In this document: piece after piece, positions 12,470 through 25,500 of the stretch
Numbering within the stretch: the stretch's first letter is position 1
Layout of the letters: each line of letters begins with the position of its first letter
The notes under the pieces: generated by a model
Database searches by the model: none
The model's input: the letters and a program-made list of their open reading frames with translations, nothing else
What the model was told of the DNA's origin: nothing
Position numbers and translations under genes: made by a program
Assembly (NCBI GenBank): GCA_030248215.1
Contig: JASANG010000225.1
Location: 1 to 64,000 of the forward strand
Source: Enoplolaimus lenunculus
Taxonomy: Eukaryota; Nematoda; Enoplea; Enoplida; Thoracostomopsidae
Length of the DNA stretch: 64,000 bases
Reading direction: 5' to 3'

Positions 12470-12690
12470 TGCACGGCCAGTGGTAAAGAATAACGCTTGT
12501 GTATCATATAGTATAGCCAGCGGATGCATTTGTTACAGGCTCTGTTTTGTAAAATTGTAAATATTAAATTATTTATTTATTTTTGGGTTGTATATAGGCA
12601 TGCTGCGTTCTTTTTGCAACAAGCTTTTAGTCCAACCCGTTTTTGGGAGAGCAGCTTTACGGGCGCTCACTTTTGAAGGAGCACCTTCAC
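12470..12690 (+). promoter_or_regulatory. Diverged second copy of the monomer promoter/first-exon block, ahead of gene B
   Basis: Matches the monomer stretch from gaataacgct through gccagcg to VQPVFGRAA. The ATG at 12600 is in the same frame as the monomer ATG, and both reading frames share the peptide VQPVFGRAA. No clean TATAAAAG and no matching donor are present here. It probably acts as the gene B leader or is a relic of one. Confidence 0.5.
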
Positions 12691-12994
12691 GTCCGTTTAA
12701 CTGAAGTTTAGCGCAAGGCATACTAGAAAAGCAGCTTTCGGAGTGAAATCAGTTGTCCATGGTTTTAGTGTCAAAGAAGGGATTATTCAGATCCCATTTT
12801 TTGTAGCTCGATTGCTACAAACGAAGAATTTAGCCTTTTCGAAATTTTTCAAACAGTCAACTAGTGTCAAGACTAAAATTGCAATTCCAATTGCGGTTCC
12901 GAGTAGAAATTCGAATTATGACTCCAGTTCTTATTCCAACTAAATTTAAAAACACGATTTTTAGATAGACCATGTTTAACTTTTAGAATACGAT

Positions 12995-13950
12995 ATGAAC
13001 AGCACTGGTGAAACTGCAGAAAAAGGAATGCTCGATTGGAAACAAATACAACAAAAGCAGGCGTCTGAAGGCTTAAATTACAAATCCACAATTGAAAATC
13101 AAACTGGTTAGAAATATTTTGTGTTTTAACGTTAGGTTTAGGATAAAAAATAATTGTGAGCAGATTTACTGAAACCTGTATGCAGTGGCGGATCGCGTAC
13201 TTTTCTTGTTAGGTAATTTTTTTAATAGTTAAGGTCTGCCATTGGCTAAATTGTGCGTGTTTTAGAAAGGTATGATTTTTGTAAACTTTTTTAAAATTTG
13301 TATTTTTAATCTCACTTCACAATTTGTCGTAAACCTAAAAACATATGATGGTTTCAGAAAACACGACGAAAGCTACCAAACATAAAACTGAATCATGTGG
13401 GCTAATTCAAAGTTCAAACTTTTCGGTAAGCAATGCTAGAAGAAGCAGCAGCAGGATTTCGTTTTTGAGCGCCTCGACCATTAATGGTTTTGAATTTAAC
13501 TACGAACTATTAAACAAAGATCCTGAATATTTGTACATCTTTAACCACGCCGACAAACAAATTGGCAGAGGTGTAAAAACACGAAGGTGTATTTCAGCGG
13601 GGTCTATTATACTAGAATATGCGGGAGAGTTGATCTCAAAAAGTGTTGGCAGGCAAAGGGAAGCTGGATATGCATCCGAAGGGAAGGGAAATTATATATT
13701 TGACTTCAAAAACCCTATAACACAAACGACTTGGTGTGTTGACGCTACATACGAAAGTGGCAGGCTAGGCAGATTAGTTAACCACTCGAAGTCCAGTAGA
13801 AATATCGAACCAATGTTAGTCGTTCATGAAAGTACTCCGCACATTATGTTTCGTTCATTGCGAGACATTGATCCCGGCGAAGAATTGCTGTATGCATACG
13901 GAGAATGGCGTTCAGACGTTGTTAGAAGTTTTCCATGGCTAAAGCATTGA
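12995..13950 (+). CDS. Gene B: KMT5A/SET8-like SET-domain protein lysine methyltransferase
   Basis: Exons 12995-13106 and 13358-13950, phase-1 junction, 234 aa. Residues ~105-221 form a SET domain closest by eye to KMT5A (PR-Set7/SET8), which monomethylates histone H4 Lys20: RGVKTRRC, EYAGEL (124-129), WCVDAT, RLGRLVNHS (NHS 179-181), then RDIDPGEELLYAYGEW. The AdoMet-site NHS pseudoknot and the active-site Tyr region are intact. The ~100 residues before the SET domain are basic and Ser-rich. The protein is shorter than animal KMT5A and ends soon after YGEW. Lying between transposon genes and sharing their phase-1 introns, it looks captured by the element. H4K20 specificity is an inference from similarity. 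Confidence 0.85.
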
Positions 13951-14226
13951 GTGACGTTAAATGTCGTATTATATATGTCGCAGAACAATATGCTATTCAA
14001 GCTAATAACTAATTGGCCTAGGACAATATACACGCTATGACTGGACTTGCCAATGAGTAATTTTCTTAGTGCAATTAGTAGTTGGCCTGAATAACAGGTT
14101 GGCCTGCGAAATTTATAAGTATATACCTTATCTGCTGTTTTGTTTAAACATTCGTGTGCGCAAAATAGCATACATATATGCCATTTTTTATTCATTTTGT
14201 TATATCATATAAATGCATGAATTTAG

Positions 14227-14814
14227 GCCGGTTGCCCAACTGAAGTTGATATTTTTAAACTGGATGAAGAATGCAGAAAGTCTATTGGAGCACCGACTCG
14301 TGCTGAGTTTAAACAGATGGAACAAGAAATTATGGCTGGCGTCGCATTAGATGACCACCCAATTGATTGCGTTCAGAGAATAATTTGCAGACATCTTGGG
14401 CTAGAGTTTCAGTCAACTCTGTACAGCCAGCGTTGTTTTAAACCTGTAAATGGAGACCACGTTCAAATTTTGCATACAGGTCACTATCACTGGGTTGTAT
14501 CCGCTTTCATTGGGGGTTACATTTATGTAGCTGACAGTCTGTATAATGACCAATTTACGCCAAAGTTGATTAGCCAACTTGTGGAGCTCTACGGAGCTAC
14601 TCAGAACAAATGGGAGGCGTTGAACATTGAAAGGCTTTGTGTCCAGAAACAAGACAATTTCATCGATTGTGGGCTATATGCTGCAGCAAATGCTGTTTCC
14701 TTGGCACTGGGCTACGACCCGTCCACTATCAATTACGTTGTTCCAAATATGCGGGCACAATTGTGTAAAATAATTCGCAAATGGAAGTTAGAAATGTTTC
14801 AGACTTGGAAATAA
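14227..14814 (+). CDS. Gene C: Ulp1/C48-like cysteine protease, 5' end unresolved
   Basis: The exon opens after a tttag acceptor at 14226 in phase 0 and runs 195 codons to TAA. The C48 catalytic pattern is present: His in HYHWVVS (residue ~88), Asp in YVADSLY (~103), the oxyanion Gln just upstream and Cys in FIDCGLYAAANA (~148). Ulp1-like proteases cleave SUMO or similar modifiers, and related domains are carried by several DNA transposon superfamilies. No upstream exon with a phase-0 donor is certain. The internal ATG at 14317 would drop 30 residues. One option is splicing from a cryptic donor at 13921 inside gene B, giving a SET-protease fusion. Confidence 0.8.
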   Translation, partial: AGCPTEVDIFKLDEECRKSIGAPTRAEFKQMEQEIMAGVALDDHPIDCVQRIICRHLGLEFQSTLYSQRCFKPVNGDHVQILHTGHYHWVVSAFIGGYIYVADSLYNDQFTPKLISQLVELYGATQNKWEALNIERLCVQKQDNFIDCGLYAAANAVSLALGYDPSTINYVVPNMRAQLCKIIRKWKLEMFQTWK

Positions 14815-15913
14815 AAGTAAAAAACTGCCAACTGTTTTGATGAAAATTAGTCGTAGGTTGTGAAAAGCACGATTTGTAATGAAATTTATGAAGCATGCTG
14901 TTTTTGTATATGCTTGTACTGGAACATTAAATAGGTATTTCAGTTTAGTATGTTTTAAAAAAGTGGTACAAGGTCTCATTCGTATAAGAGAAATAGACAG
15001 ACTGGTATCTTTTACGCATGAAGACTCTTGATCATCAACATAAATGTTTTAACACTTTATTATTTTAAAAGAGTAAGAAATCGAGTCGGCTCTTGTACAA
15101 CCGGCTTAGGCTTATGCTCATGCTTAGGCTTAGGTTTCGGAAAAACACACCTAAGCCTAAGCCGTTGTTTAAGTCAATTCCAAAACGCAAGCTTTTGCCT
15201 ACCCTCTTCCTCAGCCAAAGCCAGAGTCTTTATCTATCATGTGGAAGAGTGCACATGAGCCTTTAACTGCAATACCCTGGAAACTACACAAACAGCGAAC
15301 TTCTGAAACTTTTTACTACCGCTACATCATCACTCCGTGCCAGTGTTCTTTAGTTTGTTATGGCACTCCTATCACCAGTTCGCGGCAGGTTTGGCATCTT
15401 CAAATTTAAAATCTTTCAGTATTTTGTTTAGCTCACTTTTTGCACTCGATAAATGAATTGCTGAACACATACCTGTACAAAATGTGGTAAATTATGAAAC
15501 GCGAAAGTATTGCGCTAACTGATGACTCTTCTGGATCACTGGAACCACTCCCTACCAATTCTGTCTAAACCTTTGCCAGTGCACGTACACCGTTCCAATA
15601 TATATTTCTACGGTTTCTGTTTTTCCATATTGCTCTGCATACTTTTTATGTTGTTTATATGTTTTTATGCTGGTTGTGTTGCTAGTTTTTGGACACACCA
15701 GATGCAGCAGAAATAAAATTCAGCAATTTTCAATTTTTAATGTTTTTTACGCTTTGTTCTGCTTGTGTTCCAGTGAAGCGTTTATCGAGAGGACAACAAA
15801 CAGTAGTAGCATATCCCTAAGCCTAAGCATAAAAGAATGAGCTTTATGCCTAGCCTAAGTCTAAGCCTTAGCAAAAATCAATTTTCTAAGGTTTAACCTT
15901 TAATTTCTTGCAG
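14815..15913. other. Spacer after gene C
   Basis: Contains a degenerate TTAGGC array in both orientations (about 15105-15172) and another at 15810-15882. A possible small exon starting ATGGCACTCC lies near 15359. No complete gene is seen. Confidence 0.5.
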
Positions 15914-15994
15914 TCCCGCAGAAAAAAGTTGCGCCCCTGTACCGAGGTAGTGGAAGAACCATTTGACTGGCAAGAATTTAGAAATGATTTTTGA
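15914..15994 (+). CDS. Terminal exon of an unplaced gene, basic
   Basis: After a strong ttcttgcag acceptor the phase-0 frame reads SRRKKLRPCTEVVEEPFDW and stops at 15992-15994. An AATAAA lies at 16066-16071. The RRKKLR stretch resembles a nuclear localisation signal. A phase-2 reading is also open for a shorter way. I could not assign upstream exons, so this may be an extra element gene or an alternative end of gene C. Confidence 0.35.
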   Translation, partial: SRRKKLRPCTEVVEEPFDWQEFRNDF

Positions 15995-16140
15995 ACACTT
16001 CTTTTCAAACATATTGCGCGCAGTGTAGTCCAGCAATACGAATACAATGTGGTTTTTTATATGTTAATAAAATATAAAAAGTTTGAAATACGTGATATTT
16101 TGAATGTTGTTTTATTTCTGAGCGAGCGAACTGATTGTAC

Positions 16141-16449
16141 CAGGATGCAACCGGAGATTGCGGAGCCGGAGATTTTAACAAAATTTGCCGGAACCGGATA
16201 TGAAGTGAACTATTGGTAGATAAAATATTAACTTTTCTACGAGTAAAATACTTTTTGGTTTAGCGTTAAGAAATCTGGGCAATTTATCGGCTAACTGTTT
16301 CTCCGCGGGACTGCTAGATAGTATTAGCAGACCATTTTTTTGTTTGGCTTGGGTATAAAGTTTATTTTCACGCTTAACCTCCGGCTGAATACTGGGGCCG
16401 GAGTTAGAATTGCCGCCGAACCCGGCAGCAAACCTCCGGTTGTTCCCTG
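16141..16449. mobile_element. hAT-type non-autonomous element, 309 bp
   Basis: Ends CAGGATGCAACCGGAG and CTCCGGTTGTTCCCTG. The 8-bp flanks gattgtac (16133-16140) and gattgtgc (16450-16457) differ at one base. It sits about 70 bp upstream of the first gene E exon. Confidence 0.85.
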
Positions 16450-16519
16450 GATTGTGCGGTAGGCCAACACTATTGTGTATAGGCGTATAAACTATAGGAT
16501 TTTTAAACATTTATAAAAT

Positions 16520-19500
16520 ATGCGAAATTCCTTGGCTGAAAGCATTAGCAGTGCATCAGGTATTGTAGCATGGGGGTTAAAAAACAGGCGAAAAGAAGGA
16601 AGTTTGGAATATTTAATATATACTACTTCCTGACCCTGACGGTTGAGGTTTTGTACATTTGTAAATTTTAAGATGCCATTACCTTTTTGTACTTAATTCT
16701 TTAACTCTTTTTATTTTTAAGCTTATGTTTACGATTTACTAGTATTCTACCCTACTATGGCAAAAAGTCATCTGCAAATGCAATCCATTTGAGATATTAG
16801 GACATTTTACACTTTATGTGAACGCCTTAGTACCCATCTAATGCATATTTTTGGTTTTTCGCACATGATCAAAGTAGGACCGACCTTTTTTAGGAAACAT
16901 TGAGTTAATTTTTTAGACGGTTCACAGCTCCCGGTCCAGTTTGAATCAATTGGTTGTAGGACATGAAGAATAAGTTGTATACTACCAAAAGCTGCGGTAT
17001 AAATACTGTTCCGATACCGTTCTTTGGCCCAATTATTGAACATGAAGTAATAAAGAGCAAAAATACAACCTCATCACTGTGGGGAGGTTTAATGTTTCGC
17101 CTTTGAAATTGTGACAGAATGTCTAAAAATTCATTTTAGCCTGCATACTGGGTTCGGTATATGTCATAATGCATATTTAAATTGACATATTTCTATAAAC
17201 CGAAACTCTGCAATAAATTTTAATACTGCTGCTTTGTATAACAGTTGTGTGTGTAAACCCGTACCGTCCGGACTTGTCGCCTCTTTCAACGTTGGTTCTA
17301 GAACCACGCCGTGTTCAGTTCAAAAATATATTTGGCTAGTATGCCCGTCCTTCCGATACCCATATGTGTTCTTGGTTTGTTGCCAACGCTGCGCGTGGTC
17401 ATGTAAACTGCATTTGACACTTTGAACACCGTTCAAGTGGTTTCCGTTGCTTATTGTGTTTCTGGTGTTTTATACATCTTTTGGCTCGTTGAAAAGTTAT
17501 TTCCACCATGACACTTGTACTTCTGGTTTGTTGCAAATAGCTTCACCGGCTTTGCGCTTTTTTACTACAAGTTTTGGTGAACGTTTTGCCTGAAATGATA
17601 ATTTCGTCTCGTCAGCATTGAACGGCTTGGATTGATCTTTGAATATTGTTTGCAACACTTTATTCATGGAAACTGAAAACAGTGTAAGTATTTCTATTGT
17701 GTTTTTAAAATACAAACTGAAATATATACTACGAGGCCACTTGTAGTCTTCACACTACCCAACATTTGCAACTATAAACTGTATGTTTCGGTTTTAAAGC
17801 TTTGGCGTAGCCTAAAGGCTAAACCAAAAATTCCTAGGCCCTTAACCTTAAAATTAGGAGGAAGTACAAAAGACACAACCAGCCACTTTATATGAAATTC
17901 ATGTATCAAAAAAGTTCTGTCGTATTATTTACTGGGAGCTCGATCTCTTCTTTCTGAAATTTTCATGCTTCAGATCCAATATTTCTAAAATTTTGTATTA
18001 GGTATGCACGCTTGTTGTACATTATTTTATTTTCATTTTCGTGTTTATATTGGAATGAACTAAAAGCGGTGAAAATACATTCGCGGGATTATCCCACACC
18101 GAATAGAAATTTTTTAATGAAATTATCTTTATATGTTAATTTTCATGTGGTTTCCGCCGCTTGAGCGATATGATTTTGTCTTTTTTAAAGATTCTAAGAG
18201 ACAAACCTTGACAATAACGCGTTTCTTTTTGGTAGTTTTTATAATGTTTGAACATATAATGAAAAACATATTTGTTTTTATGGAATGCAAAGCAGGTGGT
18301 TTTTGAGACTAAAAACTACAATTCAACTATTTTTTGAACGTACTAAATTTTTTACAGGATGATGTGTGTGTCGACTGCGAAAACAAAGTCCAAAATGCGA
18401 TGGTGCTTTTATCAAAGCTACGAAGGTATGTTTAAGATTGATTATTGAGCGAAGCGAAACTCCGAGCGAAGCTTGGAGTTTCGCGAAGCGTTTTATGTTT
18501 TGTACTTTGGGGGTCGAAAGGTGGATGTCCGTCCGTCCGTCTGTCCGTCCGAAAAGAATCTCAGGAACGGCTGAACCGATTTTGATAAACTTTTTTTTGT
18601 TCGAAAGCCAATTATCCTGGAGCGTTAATCTCGCATTGGGGTTTTAAAATTTTAAGCTGTTTATTAGCTACAGGCTAATTTGGATAATTAAGTCTAAATT
18701 AGGACTTTCCGCAGTATTTCACTAACTATTGCAGTTAGAAGCAATCTAATTTTAGCATTAAAAAGTTTTTGGGTGCGAGAAATCTGCGTAGACTGTTTAC
18801 AAACCTCCAAAACCGAAACTGAGCAGATAGCTAATAGATAATTTGCATATTAGCATAGTTTATAAGCCTAAATTAGGACTTTTTACAATATTTCACTAAT
18901 TATTAAGGTTAAAAGCAATATAATTTCAGCACTAAAGGGTTTTTAGGTGCGAGGAATTTGAATAAATAGTTTAAAATCATCCAAAACCGATAATTGAATA
19001 GTTAGCTAATAGCTAATTTGCATATTAGCTTAATAGACAAGACAAAACTAGGACTTTTTAAATTATATCAATAATTATATATTAGGGTTTACTGAAGGTT
19101 TTTGGGTGCGAGAAATCTAAATAAATTGTTTCCAAACCTCCAAAAACAATAATTGAATAGTTTGCTAATAGATAATTTGCATATAAGCATAATTGATAAG
19201 CCTAAATTAGGCGTTTTTACAATCAATGTTTCTCTAATTATTAGGGTTACAAACAATCTAATTTCAGCAATAATGGCTTTCGAGTGCGAGGAATCTGAAT
19301 AAATTGTCTACAAACCTTTAAAAGCGATTATCGAATAGTTAGCTAATAGCTAATTTGCATATTAACTTAATTGACAAGACAAAATTAGGACTTTTTAAAT
19401 TATTCCAAAAATTATTAGGGTGGCTGAAGCGTTTTTGGGTGCGAGGAATCTGTCGAAATTGCTAACACACCTCCAAAACCGATAAATGAATAGTTATCTA

Positions 19501-22500
19501 ATAACTAATTTGCATATTACATTAATTTCTTACGTGTGTTCGAGCTTCGCTCAATAAATGTAGTCCCACTACGACTGGTATATACAAACAGTACGCACCT
19601 ACGTTTAGGCAATCTATCAGAATAGCAGCAGAAGCGCCGCCGGAAATGGTCACCTCGCCGCATAGTCCTACTCTCCATACTCGGCGAATCTTCCAGGTTC
19701 ACCAAATTACTATTGGCGAACCCAGAATTTTTGATAGAGGTGAGCAATGTTGTGAAAAAACCTCGCGAGCGAAGCGAGCAATAGGCTATAATATAAGATA
19801 TGCTAAGTGCATTTGTTGTCCTTTAGGTACGAAAAAACATTTCTCGAGAAACCTAATGCTGTTAATGTCGATGACTTGCTTCAAATCAGTGGGTGGCAAG
19901 TTTCTACTATACGCGAGCGAATGGAATGTTTTCTATACAATGCACTACGCACATTTTGCAAGAACCCCTCGAACATCTTATACGATACAATACTTTGCGG
20001 ATTTTATATCTGGGAACATCCCGGAGAAACAATTAAAAACGTATGGAGTTGTGCTCGCGAAGGTGTCTATTTCCGTAATCGAGACGCTGCAATATTTTTA
20101 CTGAACCGCCTGCCCGTCGCCATATTCAACGAACAGTGTTTAAACCAGTATTTTGTGACACCGTTAAGCGATGTAAACCTCGCAATTGCAAATGTCAAAC
20201 ACAAAGTAAGGCTAGAAGAAGAATTAACAATTAAAAACAAATTTTCACATTTAACGGCAGAAAAAGTTAAGAATTTATGTGAGTTGTTCTCCCAGCGTCA
20301 ACGGCGGGCTGCAAAGTATATTTTGCTCGAAGCACAAGACAAAAAGCTAACTTCAAAAACTTTGCGGAAAATCGGGATATACCGTGCAAATGAAATTAAG
20401 GCTAGCGTATTAGAGGATATGCAAAAAATTGCTCAGCTGAAGCAAAAGTACAACAAGATAATGGCTGAGCAGTCAATCAGTTGCCTGAATAAGGACGGTT
20501 TGATAAGATTTATTGACAGTGAGGTAGACTACATTGCCAACGGTGGTATTGCGTCATGTTTGGCAATCTCGACGTCGCCTTCATGCCCTATAGATAACCT
20601 AAAATCAGCAGGAGACATCGAGCTTCTGACATCAATATTGTTAACTATTCCGAATGTTAGAAACCCATTAAACAAATTTTTTGCAAACGAAAAATTGTAT
20701 TTGCAAATCATTATGTTTAATGTTGTACAGCACCTAAACAGCAAAAGATTGCCTTTGCCAAAAAAAATTGTGGATTATATTATGGAACTTGAATATCCTG
20801 CGAAGCTGCTACAGTTATTACTGGATAAAGAGGCTTCAGATGACGATATATTCCTGATTTCTAACCCGGAAATTAGGAACGCAGTTGAAAACATTGACAC
20901 AAAACTACAATATGCAATAAGCCAACTTGATCCAAATTCGTTTAATCGACTTCAAAATGTGTGCAAATTAGCAAATGTGCTGAAGCGAATGAAAAATTCC
21001 ACAAACAGTGAAATAGTAGATGTCGCTGGTCAACCTGATCGCTTTGGAATGCGTGTCTTAATGTTTCAAATCTTCAAATTTGCCGCAAGAAATAACATAA
21101 AAATGCCGCGCCAAATTAAAGAATTTGCAATCGGATTAGGTTATCCAGAGCCAATCCTGCACTGCATCCTTGATGGATCACCTCGCGCGTTTAACTCAGT
21201 AAATATGAACAGCGGCGCAGACGATGTGGCGAAAGCAGCTGAAAAAATGAAACAAACTGTAATACGGTACATCAAACGGCAAAAAATAATAACATTTAAT
21301 ATGCTTCAGGAACAGAAGTACGTTAGACCAAATCGAGAGCCCGCGTACCTTAAGAAGTTTCCAAACATAGGATTAGTGATTGAAAAGTTTGTCAGACGAA
21401 ATAACGTCGGTGCGGATCGTTGGCGGCGGAATGGTTCACTTATTGCTTACTATAGGCGCGGCATGAAGCTGAAGCACACGCACAAAGTAACTTTCAAATC
21501 AATTCAAGCCCATTTAAACAAAATATATCATCCAAAAAAAATATCAATTAGCACAATATTTTATTTATGCTGCAAGCGTCGCAAACTGAGCCATTTAGTC
21601 CATCGTCATTACAACGAGATTGATCTGCGTTTTAAAAGAAGCCGCAGAGGCTTCAGCGTTAGACACTCCGTTGATAAATACATGAGTGATGCAGTTTATC
21701 ACCTCAAGGATTATATTGAGCCTAAATGCAACTTTGCGATAACTTTCAATTCAGATGACGCCGCTGCAATTAGGACGGATACTGTAATAACGCATTGTCA
21801 ATTTCCGATGCTTTCACTTGAAGGCGAAGAAAAGCTGCGAACCCGGGTTGACTATCAAAACGCATACCCTTCTGGAATCCAGGTATCATCGTATCTTATT
21901 TCTAAAACATCAGCTCATCCAATGAAAGCTATTGGAGTAGTTAAACCTAAAGCTTTGTTCGAAAAAAGTGCCGCGCAGCACTATTCTGACTACTTACAAG
22001 TAGAGGCTTGGGCAGTTAAAAACCCTGAGCAATTTTTCATTTGGCTGTATCGGCGCGACGGCGGGCCAAACGAAGGTCCAGATAAAAAAGAAGTGCGCCT
22101 TTTTGCCGCGTTGCTTCACCTTAAAAAGGCTCAAATGATAACAATTGTTACGACGCGCTACCCAGGCGGTTCTTACAAGAATGACGTTGAACGCGTGAAC
22201 GGTTGCTTAAAACAAGCCGAAACCTTGTTTCATTGTCCGTCAAATGCATTGGGCAATAACGACTACTGGCAAACCAAGCCAGGTAGGCAATTGTTAAAAG
22301 ACAACAGCGAAATGGCGGGACAGATATATATGAGCCATGTAGAAGGCGTTAAATACAATAACGAACCGATCAAGCTAATGTTAGGTAAAAAAACACCTTT
22401 TAAACGAGAACTAATTAAGGGATTTTTGAGTTCAAACCAAAACATACGGAACTTTCAACAGTCGAAAAATCCGCACCTTTGGAATGAGCTAATTGCTGCT

Positions 22501-25500
22501 CGCAAAGTACAAAAGGCCCATGAAATGAGCGACAAAGATACAAAATACGTATATCGCCTACAACTGTGTCGCGGAAAACACGAGTGTGGCCATCCTTTGT
22601 GCGTCAAATACATGGCCTCTGAAGCGTATCGAGAAAAAATGTAAGTTCGGAATTTGAGGTTTTCTAAAAATTTCGCCGATCGATTGGTTAAAAACTGAAA
22701 AATGGATTTTGGTTTTAAAATCAACGGATAATCGCAGTTAATTTATGTGGTTAGGCTAGGCTTACGCTTAGGCTTAGGAAAAGGCTTAAGCAAAAGCAGA
22801 GGCTTACACTTGGGAACGCGTTTTCCGAAACCTCAGCCTGAACCTGTAGGGGAAAATGTATAAGATCCCAACCTATGCTAATTTTTTTAATTTTTTACAA
22901 TTTTAGAGACACTCTAGTTTGGTATCCAGGTGGTCCCAGCGTGTTTCAAACAATCTATCCAGTTCGTAATCCAGCGCGCGAGTGGGGCACACCGTGTTCC
23001 GATTGTCGCGGACCTTGTCGAGGGCACTTTCTGACGGGTAAATGTTTATTTAGTTTTCACAGTATATATCTACATTTGATCTATGTGTTGTCCTCTTTGT
23101 TTACTTGCACCTTGCTGGAAATTTACGGAAACAAATCCAGATATCCAGTTTATAGATGTATATATTAAATGCACACGTTTATATACTAAAACATATATGG
23201 AAACTAACAAGTAAAAATACAAAACTAAGCGTAACTAAATTATACTTTTCGCTGAACATCCCGGTTAAGTATCCGGATCTATTTCCGATACCTAGCCAGA
23301 CATTGAAGTATTGCATTCTGGTTTCGGCCCTAGTATCTTTTTGAATCTAGATGGACCCGGTATACCAGTAGGTAACATATTACTGCGCTGCAAGTAAAAA
23401 TTTGTTTTACATTTTGGTGTGGTATGCCATGCGTAAGTAAGCGTTAAAGTGCCTGATCTTGACGGACAGGAGTATCTACACCACCACGTTTCCAATATGA
23501 GATTTTGCGCATAGTTTTTAGTATTTTTGCCAGTAAAATGGAAGCGTGGCCTACCTGAATTTCGTTGAAATGTAGGGAATTGGGCGTTAAGAGAGCGTGA
23601 AAGATTCCGGATTGGTTTGCTATAAAATTGGATAAGAGCCAAACTTACCGTTTACTTCCATATAAACTTACCAGTACATTCTTTCAATAGATCAATGAGG
23701 ATTTTATAGAAATACAGCTTTGAACTTAAAAATTACTATTAGATGCCAAATACCTTTTCAGACTCTGAAGCTATTAAAGCAGCCATGGCAGATCCCTCAC
23801 GACAGGTGCGCAAGTATCCTTCGACTCGCATTGTACAATACGTAAATCAGGCGTTTGAAAACCGGCGTGATCCGTTTGATCAAGCCGAGTTATTGGCTCG
23901 TTCTTGCATGCTCACTCTGGACGAAACTAAACGCGAGATCGAACGGCTGATTGTTCTTAGGACAAATTGTAAGCATTCTGTGTACCTTACTCATTATACG
24001 TTGTTCTAGAAAAGTGTGTCTTAGTGTTCGTTGCTTTGCATTTTAGTCACTTAAAATTTTATGGTTGCGGTGTTTAGGTATACTTTGTATGTGTTGTTGC
24101 CCAGGCGTAACTCAGTCCAATTCGGAATTGAGCTTTACGTATGTAAAATACAATTATATAATGTGGAGAAAAACTTGCATATATGTCGGAACCTTTAATG
24201 CACTCACCTTAGATCAGGTTGCTCCCAATTAGAAATCTTGGCCATTCAAGAGCTGAAAGTATATATTGCCTGAAGGTATCGAGGTAAGGTATACCTGTTA
24301 TCTATCCGCGAAAAATAGGTAGTTAAAATACTAACAGGTATCCTACGGGTTTTAGGTGAACAAAGACAGAAACTGCGCTATATGAAAAGTAACCGTAAAC
24401 ATCGGATCATTTCAAATAATCAGCGTGCTCCACGGTCATCTGATAATTCGGAGTACGAATCAAACAATATATTTGACGAAAACAACAGCGATTCTGATCA
24501 AAATGTAATAAACAATGATACATCCGGGACTTCCCATGTACGATTTAAACTACGATCTCAAAATGACTCTGTATCAAAATCAAATGAAACAACGATAACT
24601 AGCTGTCGTGAATTTAAGGATTCTTCATCTTGTAATGTTCTTAGTCGTAATCAAACCGGACGTTATAGGCCAGATCGAACCTGCAGGAATACCAAAAACA
24701 AAAATCATGCTGGTTGTCACAACAATGTTTTGAAGCATGTTGAGCCTGATAACCAAACATCGTCTCGCCCTCATCGAAAAAATAGAAACATAAATGCGAA
24801 ACTACGCAGAAACTTTGCGAGTTTGGGAACATCCCTAGATAAACTTCGTTTTATTGACGTTTCTGTGCGTGAACCAAACAACTACAAATGTAACGCATCC
24901 AGTTCGGACAGTGAATCGGAGCCCGAACTATTTCCTACAACTCAACCACTCAATAAGATTCCGATTGCAAACAGCATTAATGATATTCTACGTAATCCGA
25001 AAAACTACAGGTGTAACGCATACAGTTCGGACAGTGAATCGGAGCCTGAGTTGTTTACTAGAACTCAATCACTCGATAACATTCGGATGGGAAACAGCAT
25101 TAACGATATTTTACGCAATCCGAAAAACTACAGATATACCGTATCCAGTTCGGATAGTGAATCGGAGCCGGAACCATTTCCTACAACTCAACCACTCGAT
25201 AGCATTCCCATTGGAAACAGTAATAACATTCTACGTAATCCGAAAAACAACAGAAGTGACGGATTCAGTTTGGATAGTGAATCGGAGCCCGAGCTATTTC
25301 CTACAACTCAACCACTTGATAACGTTCCAATTGGAAAAAGCATTAATGAAATTCTACGTGATCCGAAAAACTATATATGTAACGCGTCCAGTATTGAGAA
25401 TGATTTGGAGCCTATATTATCTCCAGCAACCCAACGATATACAAATTTTGAGATTAAAAACAACTCTATTAACGACATTTTACGCAATCCAGAAAACTAC

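Noticed and set aside
18530-18560. CRISPR-like short repeats (gtccgtccgtctgtccgtcc)
   Set aside because: A simple tetranucleotide run inside a eukaryotic repeat, with no spacer structure.
19646-20104. 152-codon ORF overlapping the start of transposase exon 4
   Set aside because: It runs in a different frame across the intron-exon border and lacks the conserved residues. The exon 4 frame joins exon 3 in phase.
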